From: Leptothermofonsia sichuanensis E412
GTDB lineage: Bacteria > Cyanobacteriota > Cyanobacteriia > Leptolyngbyales > Leptolyngbyaceae
Length of the DNA stretch: 64,000 nt
Direction of reading: 5' to 3'
Assembly (NCBI RefSeq): GCF_019891175.1
Contig: NZ_CP072600.1
Location: forward strand, 2,542,001 to 2,606,000
Shown: piece after piece, positions 19,721 through 29,985 of the stretch
Layout: every line of letters starts with the position of its first letter
How positions within the stretch are numbered: the first letter of the stretch is position 1
Position numbers and translations under genes: made by a program
The notes under the pieces: model-generated
What the model was told of the DNA's origin: nothing
Databases searched by the model: none
Seen by the model: only the letters and a program-made list of their open reading frames with translations

Positions 19721-21661
19721 CTAGATATCCAGATCGGTCAAATTCAGTTTGGGACCATAGGTTTCAATAAACTCCCGTCGGGGAGCAACGCGATCGCCCA
19801 TGAGTACAGTAAACACCCGGTCCGCTTCCGCCGCATCTTCAATTTCGACCTGCTTCAACGTGCGCGACTCCGGGTTCATGGTGGTGTCCCAGAGTTGAGC
19901 AGGCATCATTTCACCCAACCCTTTGAATCGCTGGATCTCATATTTGGCGTTCTCACCAAATCCAGCAATAATCTGATCTCGTTCGCGATCGCTATAGCAG
20001 TAGTAATGATTCTTTCCTCGTTCGATTTTATAGAGCGGAGGGCAGGCAATATAAACATAGCCCTGATCGACCATTGCCCGCTGATAACGATAGAAGAAGG
20101 TGAGCAATAGTGTCCGAATGTGGGCACCATCCACGTCGGCGTCGGTCATAATCACAATCCGGTGGTACCGGAGTTGGGAAGCATCGAACTCTTCCCCTTT
20201 AATACCCAGCCCAAGGGCCGTAATAAGGGCCTGGATTTCAGTGTTTTTGTAAATCTTGGAATCGTCTGTTTTCTCAATATTGAGAATTTTTCCACGCAGG
20301 GGAAGAATTGCCTGAAAGCGGCGATCGCGACCTTGCTTGGCACTTCCACCCGCAGAATCCCCCTCAACAATAAAGATTTCTGACTCCGATGGATCTCGGC
20401 TGCTGCAATCCGCCAGCTTACCGGGCAACGTGGAGGACTCCAGCACCGATTTGCGACGGACCAGTTCCCGCGCCTTGCGGGCCGCCTCTGCGGCGTTAAA
20501 TGCCTGGATAGCCTTTTCCAAAATGGAATCAGCGACACTGGGGTGGAACTCCAGGTATTCCGTCAAGACCTCACCCACCAGGGAATCCACAATTCCGCGA
20601 ACCTCAGTATTGCCCAGTTTGGTCTTGGTCTGTCCCTCAAACTCTGGATCTGGTACCTTCACTGAGATGACCCCGGTCAATCCTTCGCGGATGTTCTCCC
20701 CCGCCAGATTGGAATCGCCCTCCTTCAACTTGTTACGTTTGCGGGCGATCGCATTCATTGTGCGGGTCAGAACAGCCTTTAAGCCTTCCAGGTGAGTCCC
20801 CCCATCAATGGTGCGAATATTGTTAGCAAAGCCCAGCAGGTTATCCGTATAGGCATCGGTACACCACTGTAGTGCCACCTCAACCTGCACATTGTTACGC
20901 TCTCCTTGAATATGGATGACTTCTTCATTCAAGGGTTGCTTGTCGTGGTTCATGTAGGTGACATATTCTCGAATCCCCCCCTCATAGAAATAGACTTCAA
21001 CATGGGGTTCTTCCAGCTTGAGGTATTCCAGACGGTTATCGGTAAAGGTGATCCTGACCCCACCGTTTAGAAATGCCAGTTCCCGTAAACGACCAGCCAG
21101 CGTTGCATAGTCAAACACAATTCCGGTTGTAAAAATCGAAGCGTCTGGCAGAAAGGTGACAGCAGTGCCTGTCCGCTCCTCGGAACCTGGCTTGACCTCT
21201 AACTCGGTTTTCGGAATTCCCCGTTCAAACCGCTGGGTATGTACCCGGCGATCGCGCCAGACCGTTACCTCAACCCACTCTGACAGGGCATTGACGACAG
21301 AGATCCCCACCCCATGCAGCCCCCCAGATACCTTGTAGCCGCCACCTTCACCAAACTTTCCGCCCGCCCCCAGCTTGGTTAAAACCGTTTCCAGAGCAGA
21401 TTTTCCCGTTTTGGAGTGAATATCCGTGGGAATGCCACGCCCATCGTCAACGACTGTAACCGAACCATCCGGGTTCAGTGTCACATCAATATTTTTGCAG
21501 TAACCTGCCAGCGCTTCATCAACAGAGTTGTCAACAACCTCGTAAACTAGATGGTGTAGCCCCCGGGGACCCGTACTGCCAATGTACATCCCTGGACGTT
21601 TGCGAACGTGCTCAATTCCTTCCAGGACTTGAATCTGTTCTGCACCGTAGTTAGTTGTCAT
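19721..21661 (-). CDS. gyrB: DNA gyrase subunit B
   Basis: A 646-residue GyrB, the ATPase subunit of the DNA supercoiling enzyme. The GHKL ATPase region shows [25 protein letters not shown] and [15 protein letters not shown]. The TOPRIM domain shows [20 protein letters not shown] and [19 protein letters not shown]. The C-terminus ends with the usual RRxFIExxxPxxxNLDI type ([19 protein letters not shown]). Length is standard. ATG 21661 is the only sensible start. It is divergent from miaA. Confidence 0.98.
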   Translation of the reverse strand: MTTNYGAEQIQVLEGIEHVRKRPGMYIGSTGPRGLHHLVYEVVDNSVDEALAGYCKNIDVTLNPDGSVTVVDDGRGIPTDIHSKTGKSALETVLTKLGAGGKFGEGGGYKVSGGLHGVGISVVNALSEWVEVTVWRDRRVHTQRFERGIPKTELEVKPGSEERTGTAVTFLPDASIFTTGIVFDYATLAGRLRELAFLNGGVRITFTDNRLEYLKLEEPHVEVYFYEGGIREYVTYMNHDKQPLNEEVIHIQGERNNVQVEVALQWCTDAYTDNLLGFANNIRTIDGGTHLEGLKAVLTRTMNAIARKRNKLKEGDSNLAGENIREGLTGVISVKVPDPEFEGQTKTKLGNTEVRGIVDSLVGEVLTEYLEFHPSVADSILEKAIQAFNAAEAARKARELVRRKSVLESSTLPGKLADCSSRDPSESEIFIVEGDSAGGSAKQGRDRRFQAILPLRGKILNIEKTDDSKIYKNTEIQALITALGLGIKGEEFDASQLRYHRIVIMTDADVDGAHIRTLLLTFFYRYQRAMVDQGYVYIACPPLYKIERGKNHYYCYSDRERDQIIAGFGENAKYEIQRFKGLGEMMPAQLWDTTMNPESRTLKQVEIEDAAEADRVFTVLMGDRVAPRREFIETYGPKLNLTDLDI

Positions 21662-21792
21662 GAATTCAGCGCTCCAACCAATAGGCGGTCTTAATCTGCC
21701 CTTAGCCTTGAAAGACCAAAACTGTCCAAAATTCTAACACAAAAGGCTTATAAGCGATTCTGGAACCATCTCCTGTGTAATTTTGGGCAGGG

Positions 21793-22773
21793 ATGGACTA
21801 CGAATGGGTTCCAATGTCAAGGTCTGATAACATTATAGCGATAAATAATACATCTGTACGGGGTTTGCTCGTTGTTTGCGGTCCTACCGCAACCGGGAAA
21901 TCAAACCTGGCGATCGCGATCGCGAAACGGTTGCATTCTGCCATTCTTAGTGCTGACTCGCGCCAAGTGTATCGGGAATTTAACATTGGCACGGCTAAAC
22001 CATCCCCAGATCAGCAACGAGCCGTCCCCCATTACCTGATTGATATCTGTAATCCCACAGAAACCCTGACGGTGGCAGCGTATCAGGAGCAGGCCAGGAA
22101 GTTGATTGAGCAAGACCCCTCTCCCCTTCTGCTGGTCGGGGGCACCGGGCTTTATATCAAATCCATCGTCAAAGGGATGAAAATCCCTCGCGTCCCGCCG
22201 CAGCCAGAGTTGAGATCGCAACTTCAATCGTTGGGGCAGCCACAATGCTATGCCCTGCTGAGACAGGTAGATCCGGTTTCAGCCGCCAGGATTCACAGCC
22301 ATGATGAGGTGAGAACACTGCGATCCTTAGAAGTTTTCTACACGACGGGTCGCCCCATGTCGGAACAACAGGGTGAAAATCCACCCGCCTATCCTATTTT
22401 GCAAATTGGGCTGGACTGTCAGGAGGCTGCCGCACTGCAACGTCGAATTGAGCAGCGGACGAAGGAAATGGTGGCCGCGGGATTTATGGCAGAAGTTGAA
22501 TCACTGTGCCAGAGGTATGGAGTGAATTTACCGCTCTTGGACACGCTGGGGTATGCCGAGTTCAAACAATATCTGGCTGGTGATATTTCTCTGGATCAGG
22601 CGATCACGCTCACGGTTTTGCATACCCGCCAGTTTGCCAAACGGCAGCGTACCTGGTTTCGCGCCTATCCCGAAATCGAATGGTTTGATGCAGACAGTCC
22701 CTACCTGCTGGATCAGGTCTGGCAACGGGTGCAAGACTTTATGGATGAGATCGGCGATCGCCATGGGGGTTAG
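21793..22773 (+). CDS. miaA: tRNA dimethylallyltransferase
   Basis: A 326-residue MiaA that adds a dimethylallyl group to N6 of A37 in tRNAs reading UNN codons. The P-loop GPTATGKS, the SADSRQVYREFNIGTAKP segment, VGGTGLYIKSI and the C-terminal LHTRQFAKRQRTWFR are all present. It is longer at the N-terminus than usual, so translation may start at ATG 21814 instead. It is divergent from gyrB with a 131-bp spacer. Confidence 0.94.
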   Translation: MDYEWVPMSRSDNIIAINNTSVRGLLVVCGPTATGKSNLAIAIAKRLHSAILSADSRQVYREFNIGTAKPSPDQQRAVPHYLIDICNPTETLTVAAYQEQARKLIEQDPSPLLLVGGTGLYIKSIVKGMKIPRVPPQPELRSQLQSLGQPQCYALLRQVDPVSAARIHSHDEVRTLRSLEVFYTTGRPMSEQQGENPPAYPILQIGLDCQEAAALQRRIEQRTKEMVAAGFMAEVESLCQRYGVNLPLLDTLGYAEFKQYLAGDISLDQAITLTVLHTRQFAKRQRTWFRAYPEIEWFDADSPYLLDQVWQRVQDFMDEIGDRHGG

Positions 22774-23215
22774 GACAGGGTAGCGATCGCAAACCCGAGT
22801 CGTGCTGTCCTCTTGCCCCTGTCTCCTGTTCCCCATCTCCTGCCCCCTGCTACATTCGGCGTGCCGATAAAACTACGTAGAAAGTAAGTAGAAAATTTGT
22901 CCAGTCTTTGTATGAAAGCCCTGTGTACTTACTGAACCTTTACATAGCCTGGTTTAGGATTTCAGTGGATCTACTACCTGGCTGGTTGAGTCAAAACTGA
23001 ATGTCCGAACTATTGGAAACTGTCTCAGATTCGTAGTTTTTGAGAACTGGTTGTTCTTCTACAGCCTTCTTTTGCAGCTAAATAAACTTCTGCTGATTAC
23101 CAGAACAGTAGTCAGATACCTGGTGCCGATCGACACCTGCTGGTAGCCATGAATTAAGTATGCCAGCTCAGTTTTTAGTGCAGGTTGCCAAAAATAACCC
23201 GCCAGTTTTGATTTG

Positions 23216-23273
23216 AACCACAAAGACACAAAGCCCACGAAGAAACTTTGTGTCCCTTTGTGCCTTTGTGGTG
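23216..23273. repeat. ACCACAAAGACACAAAG-type palindrome, copy 2
   Basis: ACCACAAAGACACAAAG faces CTTTGTGTCCCTTTGTGC + CTTTGTGGT. It is closely similar to the copy at 56679-56739 and more distantly to the CACAGAG versions elsewhere in the window. Confidence 0.8.
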
Positions 23274-23334
23274 AAAAACTTCTGCCGCAATGCACTAGTC
23301 TCATTGCCACCACTCAACCGGGTTGCTGACGCTA

Positions 23335-23400
23335 CATAGCAGTCACCATCCAGATCAGGACAAATTAGAACGCTTAAAACCTGATCTCGTCATCCTTTCT
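23335..23400. repeat. 60-bp dispersed repeat, copy 1
   Basis: TAGCAGTCACCATCCAGATC followed by AGGACAAATTAGAACGCTTA and ACCTGATC-CGTC; the same sequence with about a dozen differences is at 40571-40630. Confidence 0.8.
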
Positions 23401-23475
23401 TCCCTGTACCCCGTCCCCTGTTCCCTGTTCCCTGGCAATAGCTCCAACGAGTGTGACCTTGACCTGATTCAGATA

Positions 23476-24303
23476 ATGGAGAAAAAATCTGTGAAATTGC
23501 ACGCTGGATTTGTTCAAAAACTGTTTTTCTTTGCGGCTCCACTGTTAGCCGGTTCTGTGATTTCGGTGTCCCCCTCCCAGGCGGTCACGCTGGCGTTTTC
23601 TGAAGGACAGGCAATTTTCTCAAATTTCAATACCAGTCCGTTGTCAACGGATACAAATACCAACACAAATGCGCTTGCTATTTCAGGTAATGGGGACGTG
23701 GCAACCTTTGCCGATGCAACCGCCTTTTTTAACGTTACTCCTCCCCTGATTCAGAACACGTCCGTCACCCAGGTCGAAGGAGAAAGCGGTGAATATTTTG
23801 GACTGGCTCAAAGTCTGGCAGAAGCCGTCGGTCGTTTCTGGGTAGAAGATGTGTTCACATTTAATTTTCTGGTCAACCTGAATCTGGCAGTAGCGGTAGA
23901 TGACCCGGTGACTGAAAGTGCCAGCGCCCTTGGAGCCATAACGTTTCTGCTATTTGACAGCACAAATTTGAATAACCCGACGCTGCTGGATCAGTTTACC
24001 CTGACTGGAAGTCTGGACGCTCTGGGAAATCGCTTTACACCCGTTGCCAGCGCCAGTTCTGACAATATCCTGTTCTCTCTGTTTCAAGATGGACAATCTG
24101 GAGATACCTTTGCTTTTTCCCAAACATTCGCTGAAGGGGTTTATTCTCGCCATTTTAATCGCCCAACCTTTGTGACGCTGGTGGAGGCTAAGGTAAATCA
24201 GGCCACGGCTGAAGCCGTGCCTGAGCCATCCACCATACTGGCGATCGCCGTTGGAGGAACGGTCGGCATTGGGCTGAAGCTCCGCCGAAAACCAAATCAC
24301 TAG
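23476..24303 (+). CDS. PEP-CTERM anchored secreted protein
   Basis: 275 residues from ATG 23476 (MEKKSVKLHAG); the longer in-frame ORF from 23323 runs through a dispersed repeat and is unlikely to be translated. A signal peptide (FVQKLFFFAAPLLAGSVISVSPSQA) precedes a beta-rich, Ala/Ser-rich ectodomain with many aromatic and Asn residues. The C-terminus VPEPSTILAIAVGGTVGIGLKLRRK is a textbook PEP-CTERM sorting signal, recognised by exosortase. The ectodomain family is not recognised. Its stop codon overlaps the convergent stop of the next gene within a shared CTAG. Confidence 0.85.
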   Translation: MEKKSVKLHAGFVQKLFFFAAPLLAGSVISVSPSQAVTLAFSEGQAIFSNFNTSPLSTDTNTNTNALAISGNGDVATFADATAFFNVTPPLIQNTSVTQVEGESGEYFGLAQSLAEAVGRFWVEDVFTFNFLVNLNLAVAVDDPVTESASALGAITFLLFDSTNLNNPTLLDQFTLTGSLDALGNRFTPVASASSDNILFSLFQDGQSGDTFAFSQTFAEGVYSRHFNRPTFVTLVEAKVNQATAEAVPEPSTILAIAVGGTVGIGLKLRRKPNH

Positions 24304-25382
24304 CGGACTCGGACAAACCCGGCTTTGGCGATCGCCTCCTGCCCTTCATTGGTTAACAGTAAGTTGGCATAGGCTTCGCCTGCCTGTTCCTCAACCCGCC
24401 CGTTTTGTTTCACCACCACATAAAAGTTCCGGGTCAGTGGATATTGTCCATTTTGAAACGCGGTCATATTCAGTTGATTTCGTTGGGCAGGGCACTGGTT
24501 GGGCGTGATCAGGGGTTCCACATAGGGGGGGACGAATGCCCCAGCCTGACGACCAATCGACAACGGCTTAATCGTACATTGGGGAACCACTTCGGGGGCA
24601 GAAGCAAAATAAATTCCGCCAGGGCTTTTTGCCAGTTCCCGCAACGCTTCCGTCGTAGTTGGAACAATCCGGACATTGCTGCCAAACCGACTCCCCCCCA
24701 GGACTTCTTCAACAAAGAGTTCAATCGTGCCGCCAGCACTGACCGGGCGAGAAAAGGGCTGAATGGGTAGATTCGGTCCCCCTACCGCCCGCCAGTTGGT
24801 AATTTGCCCGACGTAAATGGCTCTTAACTGATCAACCGTAATGCCTGGAACATTGAGGCTGGGATTGACAGCAACTGCCAGCCCGTCGATCGCCACCGGA
24901 ATCTGTTTCAGCCGATAGCCCCGCTGCTCTGCCTGCTGAAGCTCCTGATCAGAAACCGGGCGAGAGGATTGGGAAAATGCCAGTTGGTCCCGAATCAGCA
25001 TCCGAATGCCAGTTCCCGAACCAGGCGCACTGCCCACCGGGTCAACATAGCGCAGGCGAAACTCTGGGCGGGCTGCCTGAAGGGCCGGATCCGCTGTCAG
25101 CCGGATGGGTGCCCAGGAGGTGCTACCACCATAGTTAAACACCCCCGATGGAACGGTCTGTACCTCCGAAAAAAGATTTGTACCTGCCGAAGTTGTCCCT
25201 GCTTGACCAGAGGATCCAGTGGATTGGCTATTTCCCTGTAGATTGGGGGAAGCCGTCTGGGTCTGTAAATTGTCTAGCTGAATTCCTGATCGCTGCGTTA
25301 ACCACCAAAACCCGACTCCAACCAACGCGGCGGTTACCAGAAAAGCCCCAATCAGAGCCGTTGTGTCATTTTTCTGAGACAT
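24300..25382 (-). CDS. PstS-like substrate-binding protein
   Basis: 360 residues. The N-terminal TM/signal anchor is LIGAFLVTAALVGVGFWWL. A Ser/Gly/Thr linker and a periplasmic-binding-protein type II domain (FNYGGSTSWAPIRL, IPVAIDGLAVAVNPS, QLRAIYVGQITNWRAVGG, PLTRNFYVVV) follow. The pattern is that of phosphate-binding PstS/SphX-type proteins, and the (S/T)GGT-like ligand loops are partly kept (SAGGTIELF). No pstCAB genes are adjacent. It is co-directional with the upstream kinase gene. The region directly upstream of the ATG is pyrimidine-only in the mRNA and has no Shine-Dalgarno. Confidence 0.83.
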   Translation of the reverse strand: MSQKNDTTALIGAFLVTAALVGVGFWWLTQRSGIQLDNLQTQTASPNLQGNSQSTGSSGQAGTTSAGTNLFSEVQTVPSGVFNYGGSTSWAPIRLTADPALQAARPEFRLRYVDPVGSAPGSGTGIRMLIRDQLAFSQSSRPVSDQELQQAEQRGYRLKQIPVAIDGLAVAVNPSLNVPGITVDQLRAIYVGQITNWRAVGGPNLPIQPFSRPVSAGGTIELFVEEVLGGSRFGSNVRIVPTTTEALRELAKSPGGIYFASAPEVVPQCTIKPLSIGRQAGAFVPPYVEPLITPNQCPAQRNQLNMTAFQNGQYPLTRNFYVVVKQNGRVEEQAGEAYANLLLTNEGQEAIAKAGFVRVR

Positions 25383-25401
25383 AGGGTGAAGGATGAAGGA
25401 T

Positions 25402-25487
25402 GAGGGAGGAAGGAGAAAGGAAGAGGGAGGGAGGAGGAAAGAGGAGAGAGGAAGGAGGAGAGCGGAAAGAGGAAAGAGGAAGGAGAA
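25402..25487. repeat. Long polypurine tract
   Basis: On the + strand 25402-25462 is 61 uninterrupted purines (GAGGGAGGAAGGAGAAAGG...), then a single C and another 24 purines. It lies between the kinase and PstS-like genes, so their mRNA would carry a long CU-rich segment before the PstS-like start codon. Confidence 0.9.
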
Positions 25488-25600
25488 TAAAGATATGTGT
25501 ACAGCTTTGCTCTTTCCGGGGGGTGGATAAGGAATGAGGATCTGTCCTGAGCAAAGTTGAAGAGATGAAAGAACCTGGACCTTACCCTTTAAACAGGTTC

Positions 25601-27076
25601 TTAGAGAAAAGTAGAGAGAAGTTTGTAAACTAAGCGGAATAAAGTGACGATCGAGATAACCGACAATCCGGCCAATCCTGCAATTAACAACACAGTCACG
25701 CGAGGATTTCCTGAACTCGCCAGGGCAACAATCCGATGCAGTTGGGGAAAAAACAACACCACTGCTACTGTCACCCCCGCCAGGATAATCAGATCCATCC
25801 CCTCAATCACACGCCGCAACTGGAGTAGTACCAACCCTGCCAGCAACAGCAGCCAGAAGCCAGCGGAGAGGAAGGAAGTACCTAATAGACTGACGAGGGC
25901 GATCGCCAGCACCCCCCCTTCAACCCCCGTAAATGCCGCTCCGCCTAGTAACTCCAGAGTCGAGAACGGTGCCACCTGCGGGCGCTGCTGCACAGGTTTA
26001 GCAGGCGGAGCAGCAGGGGCAACTGGCTGGGCAGCCAGTTGGGCCGGTAAAACGGTAGGTGGGGCAGGATTCGGTGCAGGCTGTGCCCGTCCAGTTCTGG
26101 CAGGGGTAGCGGGCGAACGGACTGGTGCAATGGGTTGCCTGAGTGCCTCCAGGACCTCTGCGGCTGAGTGAAACCGTTCGCTGGGAGTGGGTCGCAACAT
26201 CCGATCCAGCACGTCTGCCAGGGAATGACTCACCTGGGGAGCAAAATGGCGCCATTTCCAGGTATTGCTGTAAGACTCGTATAAGTCCTCAGGCAGTTTG
26301 CCCGTTAACAGCATAATGCATGTGACTGCCAGCGCATAAAGATCGGTTGACGGGTAAACTTGACTGCCCGAAACCTGCTCAGGGGGAGCAAAGCCCTGGG
26401 AGTAAATACCCGTTGATTTAGCAGTTCCCACTTTGGTGGCCTGCTTTACCGCCCCAAAGTCAAGCAGGTAAAGCAATCCATTGCGATGGCGCATAATGTT
26501 GGAAGGCTTGATGTCGCGGTGAATAAAGCCATTCTCATGGACAAAGGTTAAGACTGGTAAAATACCCTGGAGTAATTCCATCACCTCCTGGTCAGAAAAG
26601 GTACCCTTCTGAACCAGTTCCTCCTCCATCGTTTGCCCGTCAATAAACTCCTGCGCCAGGTAGAAAAATTCGTCCTGCTTACCTGGATGGGTACCAGGCA
26701 CCGCCAGTTCAAAAAATGCATAGGAGTCTGGAATCTGGGGGTGGGCATTCCCCAGTTCCTCCAGCGCCTTGCCCTCCCGTTCAAACAACTCCTGGGCTAC
26801 CTGAAGCTGCCCCGGACTCAGGTTTCCAGAGGGTTGAAACTGCTTCAAAACGCACTGACGCAGACTGGAAGTGTGGCGATCGCGCGCCAGAAATGCCGCC
26901 CCAAACCCTCCCTGCCCCAGCAGTTTTTGAGGCAGATAATGGCCTGCCAGGATCAGCGGCATCCCACAGGTAGTGCAATATTTCTGCGGAATTGTTCTCA
27001 AAATTGCCGGGTCGTCCAGGTCAGAAAAGAAGTTAACTGGTTTTGGACAACCCGGACGAGTACAGTAGAGCTCCAT
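25601..27076 (-). CDS. Serine/threonine protein kinase with N-terminal 4-Cys motif and C-terminal membrane domain
   Basis: 491 residues. The N-terminus has two Cys pairs (CTRPGC and YCTTCGMP) forming the zinc-ribbon-like motif of many cyanobacterial Pkn2-type kinases. The kinase domain has GQGGFGAAFLA, VLKQF (catalytic Lys), HRDIKPSNIM and LLDFGAVKQ, followed by FAPPEQ. A Pro/Ala-rich linker (about 310-365) leads to four hydrophobic helices at about 380-490. It is probably membrane-anchored with a cytosolic kinase. Located upstream of, and possibly co-transcribed with, the PstS-like gene, which hints at a common sensory role; that is inference. Confidence 0.92.
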   Translation of the reverse strand: MELYCTRPGCPKPVNFFSDLDDPAILRTIPQKYCTTCGMPLILAGHYLPQKLLGQGGFGAAFLARDRHTSSLRQCVLKQFQPSGNLSPGQLQVAQELFEREGKALEELGNAHPQIPDSYAFFELAVPGTHPGKQDEFFYLAQEFIDGQTMEEELVQKGTFSDQEVMELLQGILPVLTFVHENGFIHRDIKPSNIMRHRNGLLYLLDFGAVKQATKVGTAKSTGIYSQGFAPPEQVSGSQVYPSTDLYALAVTCIMLLTGKLPEDLYESYSNTWKWRHFAPQVSHSLADVLDRMLRPTPSERFHSAAEVLEALRQPIAPVRSPATPARTGRAQPAPNPAPPTVLPAQLAAQPVAPAAPPAKPVQQRPQVAPFSTLELLGGAAFTGVEGGVLAIALVSLLGTSFLSAGFWLLLLAGLVLLQLRRVIEGMDLIILAGVTVAVVLFFPQLHRIVALASSGNPRVTVLLIAGLAGLSVISIVTLFRLVYKLLSTFL

Positions 27077-27153
27077 GTAACTCTCAACTATTAACGCTCA
27101 ACTCCTTCCTATTACCAACTTAGCCATTCCCAATCATCTGTCCTCTTCCCACC

Positions 27154-28179
27154 TTAATCAATTTCTGGCATGACCAGACGATGATTAACCGGATTAGAAG
27201 TCACAGTTTTTGGGGCTTCCACATGACTGGCAGGCTCGTATCGCTGGGACTCTACCGTATAAGAGGCAAATTTTGGCAAAATATCTTTACAAAAAGCCTC
27301 GGCGGCTTTCGACCGATACCGATTTGGGTTAATAATCACAGAGAGCATCCGTTTCACAACCACATCCTCAATCTTCGCTCGATGCAAAACCCCCATTTGC
27401 AGCTCTTTCTCGATGGCAGTGGTGGAGACAAACGCGGCTCCCAACCCCGATTGTACGGCGTTCTTAATGGCCTCAATTGAGTTCAGTTCCATCTCAACCC
27501 GCAGACGACGGGTCTCAATGCCACAGCGTGCCAGTACCTGATCAATTACCTTACGGATGGTAGATTGGGAATCCAGGGCAATGAACTGAAGTTTGTACAG
27601 GTCATCCTTCTGGATGGTTTCGACCTTTGCCAGCGGGTGAAAGACTGGAAGAATCAGTGCTAGTTCGTCTTCCGCATAGGGAATAATCTCTAAAGAGTCT
27701 TGCAGTTCAGGAGAAACTTCACCCCCAATGATGGCCAAGTCGATCTGCCCATTTGCTACACTCCAAGAGGTGCGCCGGGTTGAGTGAACGTGCAACTGCA
27801 CAGCCACATCAGGGAATTTCTGGCGAAACAAGCCAATCATGCGGGGAAGCAGATAGGTGCCAGTGGTTTGACTGGCTCCAATAATCAGGGTTCCACCCTG
27901 GAGATTCTGCAAATCTTCAATGGCACGGCACGTTTCCTGGCACAGGGTTAATATTTTCTCTCCATAGCTTAGAAGCAGATGCCCCGCCTCGGTAAGTTGT
28001 GCCCGCCGGCCTCCTCGATCAAACAGGGGAACATCTAACTGGCGTTCCAGGTTTTGGACCTGTAAGCTAACAGCGGGTTGGGAAACATATAGACTGTCGG
28101 CAGCCCGTTTAAAGCTCCCCTCGGCAGCGATCGCCTTGAGAATTCTTAACTGATCTAGAGTAAAAGGAAGGTCAGACAT
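27154..28179 (-). CDS. rbcR: LysR-type regulator RbcR (Ycf30)
   Basis: 341 residues. The winged helix N-terminus ([33 protein letters not shown]) and the effector domain ([32 protein letters not shown]) match cyanobacterial and plastid RbcR/Ycf30, the LysR regulator of RuBisCO and carbon-fixation genes, nearly throughout. The related CmpR and NtcB diverge more in the region I can compare. It is divergent from the gene at 28376 across 196 bp, where LysR T-N11-A sites would be expected; I did not locate one with confidence. Confidence 0.9.
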   Translation of the reverse strand: MSDLPFTLDQLRILKAIAAEGSFKRAADSLYVSQPAVSLQVQNLERQLDVPLFDRGGRRAQLTEAGHLLLSYGEKILTLCQETCRAIEDLQNLQGGTLIIGASQTTGTYLLPRMIGLFRQKFPDVAVQLHVHSTRRTSWSVANGQIDLAIIGGEVSPELQDSLEIIPYAEDELALILPVFHPLAKVETIQKDDLYKLQFIALDSQSTIRKVIDQVLARCGIETRRLRVEMELNSIEAIKNAVQSGLGAAFVSTTAIEKELQMGVLHRAKIEDVVVKRMLSVIINPNRYRSKAAEAFCKDILPKFASYTVESQRYEPASHVEAPKTVTSNPVNHRLVMPEID

Positions 28180-28375
28180 ACTGCTAAAGCCAAAAAGATA
28201 GAAAGAGCCGAAGCGGAATTACCTGCTGAAGGGGGCTAGATTGAGCAATCGATTGTTAAAGGAGAATTGGAGAATTTAAGACAAGAAACGTAACATAATG
28301 ATTTGTTAATGATTTGTTGAGTCTTCAGCAATGTTTTGTGGCATGTATTGTATCGAAACGTAAATTTAAAGACCT

Positions 28376-29251
28376 ATGAAACGGGAGGTTATTCAGGACT
28401 TTCTGAATTTACCAGGAATTGCGGGTATTGCCTTAATGGATGGGCGGTCTCGTCCTTATTTTTGTGGGGTTGATCGAACCCTCAATTTTCAGCAGAAAGA
28501 AGCACTGGCGCAGGGGATTCTTCGGGTCGTAGAAACAATTCCCGATGGCTTCGAGACCTTTGAGTTTCACTTCACAGGACACCAGGTTTACATCTATAAA
28601 CTAGAGCATGGAATAATCCTGCTAGTTTTGACCCGAATGGATCTCGTTTATTCAGATTATCTAAGAACCATTAAAAACCTAAAAGCAGTCCTCAAAGAAG
28701 ATATTAACAACGCGATCGCTACTTTCCGATTAATGGCAGGCAACATTACCCTGTCTGGAGTGAACTACCACAAAGAAAAACCTGGCACTTTTACGAACTC
28801 TGGCATTACCTCAGGATCGACCGCCTCAGCCATCCCAACTGGCTCCGGCGTCCCTCCAACTCCTCCCCCTCCTTCTGCTCCCCCCTCCTCCTCTGCGGCT
28901 CCCCCTTCAACCGACAGCCCCACGCTCAAAGTTCTCCTCCTCGCCTTGAACCACCTCAGCCAGTTCACAACGAGTTATCTGGGCAACCATGTCATCGTGA
29001 ACTACTGGAAATCCACTCGTCCCCAGCACGAGTGGCTCAATCGGTTTGAAATTGACCGTTTTGCCCACTTCACCTTCTCAGGCTCACCCCAGGAAGCCCA
29101 AAAGAGTCTGAGCCTTGAGGAACAGCAGTGGATTCGGGAATGGGTGGCCGCATTCACTAAGCGATGCGCTCTGGTGATCAGGGATTTCCCCAACCTGGTT
29201 GAACAAAAGGCACTCAACGAGGAGCAAAAAGCGATGTTATTGAATCGCTAG
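28376..29251 (+). CDS. Conserved cyanobacterial protein with roadblock-like N-terminus
   Basis: 291 residues. Residues 1-115 (VIQDFLNLPGIAGIALMDGRSRPYFCGVD ... YKLEHGIILLVLTRMDL) have the alternating strand/helix look of a roadblock/LC7-like fold. A Pro/Ser/Thr linker at about 150-185 (VPPTPPPPSAPPSSSAAPPS) joins it to a helical C-terminal domain (LLALNHLSQFTTSYLGNHVIVNYWKSTRP). The gene pairs with a ferredoxin gene 114 bp downstream on the same strand. I recognise it as conserved in cyanobacteria but without a known function. Confidence 0.7.
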   Translation: MKREVIQDFLNLPGIAGIALMDGRSRPYFCGVDRTLNFQQKEALAQGILRVVETIPDGFETFEFHFTGHQVYIYKLEHGIILLVLTRMDLVYSDYLRTIKNLKAVLKEDINNAIATFRLMAGNITLSGVNYHKEKPGTFTNSGITSGSTASAIPTGSGVPPTPPPPSAPPSSSAAPPSTDSPTLKVLLLALNHLSQFTTSYLGNHVIVNYWKSTRPQHEWLNRFEIDRFAHFTFSGSPQEAQKSLSLEEQQWIREWVAAFTKRCALVIRDFPNLVEQKALNEEQKAMLLNR

Positions 29252-29365
29252 TGCACGGCTGATCTTGGGAAACCTCGATGTTAATGGAGTATAAATGCCT
29301 GAGTGCTCAGGAACCTTCCCGTCTCTATCTTCAGCTTTCCCCCACACTTTATTCAGGAGAATCGC

Positions 29366-29851
29366 ATGGCTAAAATTGTCCGACTGGAGCCAATCGCTCA
29401 AGAAACATCTGTGGAGACAAATGGAAATCTCCTGTCTGTGCTGATTAACAAAGATCTGGATGTGTTGAAAGAGTGTGGCGGTCGGGGAATGTGTGCGACC
29501 TGTCATGTTTATGTGAAAGAGGGCATGGAAGCGCTCTCCGCCATTAACCGGCGCGAACAGCGGACTCTGGAAGTGATCACCTCCTGCAAGCCAAACTCGC
29601 GCCTTGCCTGTCAGGCCCGTGTACTAAAGAACGGCGTGGTGGTGGAGTTGCCCCCTGGTATGTACATCAACTCTCTGAAGGACATTGAAGCCCTGATCGG
29701 CAGGCGGGCTGAACAGGATCTGCTGCACCCCCTCACCGGTCAGGTACTGGTTGAAGCTGGCAAGCTGATTACCCGTTCCACCCTGAAGCAGATTGAAGAC
29801 ACTACCAGTTTCAACGTGGGAGCCTACTTCTCCCATTCCACCGATGTCTAA
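29366..29851 (+). CDS. 2Fe-2S ferredoxin-like protein
   Basis: 161 residues from ATG 29366, preceded by AGGAGA at good spacing. Ferredoxin-type cluster ligands are visible: CGGRGMCATCHVYV (C-x5-C-x2-C) and the distal Cys in SRLACQARV. The C-terminal extension of ~60 residues (PPGMYINSLKDIEALIGRRAEQDLLHP...) is longer than in photosynthetic PetF and contains no further cysteines. It is likely a single-electron carrier; the partner is unknown. Confidence 0.88.
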   Translation: MAKIVRLEPIAQETSVETNGNLLSVLINKDLDVLKECGGRGMCATCHVYVKEGMEALSAINRREQRTLEVITSCKPNSRLACQARVLKNGVVVELPPGMYINSLKDIEALIGRRAEQDLLHPLTGQVLVEAGKLITRSTLKQIEDTTSFNVGAYFSHSTDV

Positions 29852-29859
29852 AGTAAACC

Positions 29860-29985
29860 ACCCACCCCTTCCCCCCTTTCCTCCTCACCCCACTCTGCGG
29901 GAACGCCAAAGGCGAACACTCCTCCCTTCTCCTTCCTCCCTTCCCACTCCTCACTCCTCACTCCTCACTCCTCACTCCCCCCTAC
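29860..29985. repeat. Pyrimidine-rich spacer with ACTCCTC tandem units
   Basis: C/T-rich throughout. Near 29948-29981 a 7-nt unit (ACTCCTC) is repeated about five times in a row. It lies between the convergent ferredoxin and ABC-exporter genes. Confidence 0.75.

Larger units (their letters stand above)
22774..23475. other. Non-coding, repeat-rich spacer
   Basis: About 700 bp without a credible gene. It contains C/T-rich low-complexity tracts (22800-22850 and 23395-23435), a palindrome of the ACCACAAAG family (23216-23273) and the first copy of a 60-bp dispersed repeat (23335-23400). Confidence 0.7.

Noticed and set aside
23059-23475. ORFs across the spacer before the PEP-CTERM gene, including an in-frame extension of it
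   Set aside because: They are translations of dispersed repeats and C/T-rich DNA; the signal peptide starts at ATG 23476.
29940-29985. Yfr1-type small RNA because of ACTCCTCAC-like sequence
   Set aside because: The motif is merely part of a 7-nt tandem repeat in C/T-rich DNA; the Yfr1 hairpins and terminator are absent.
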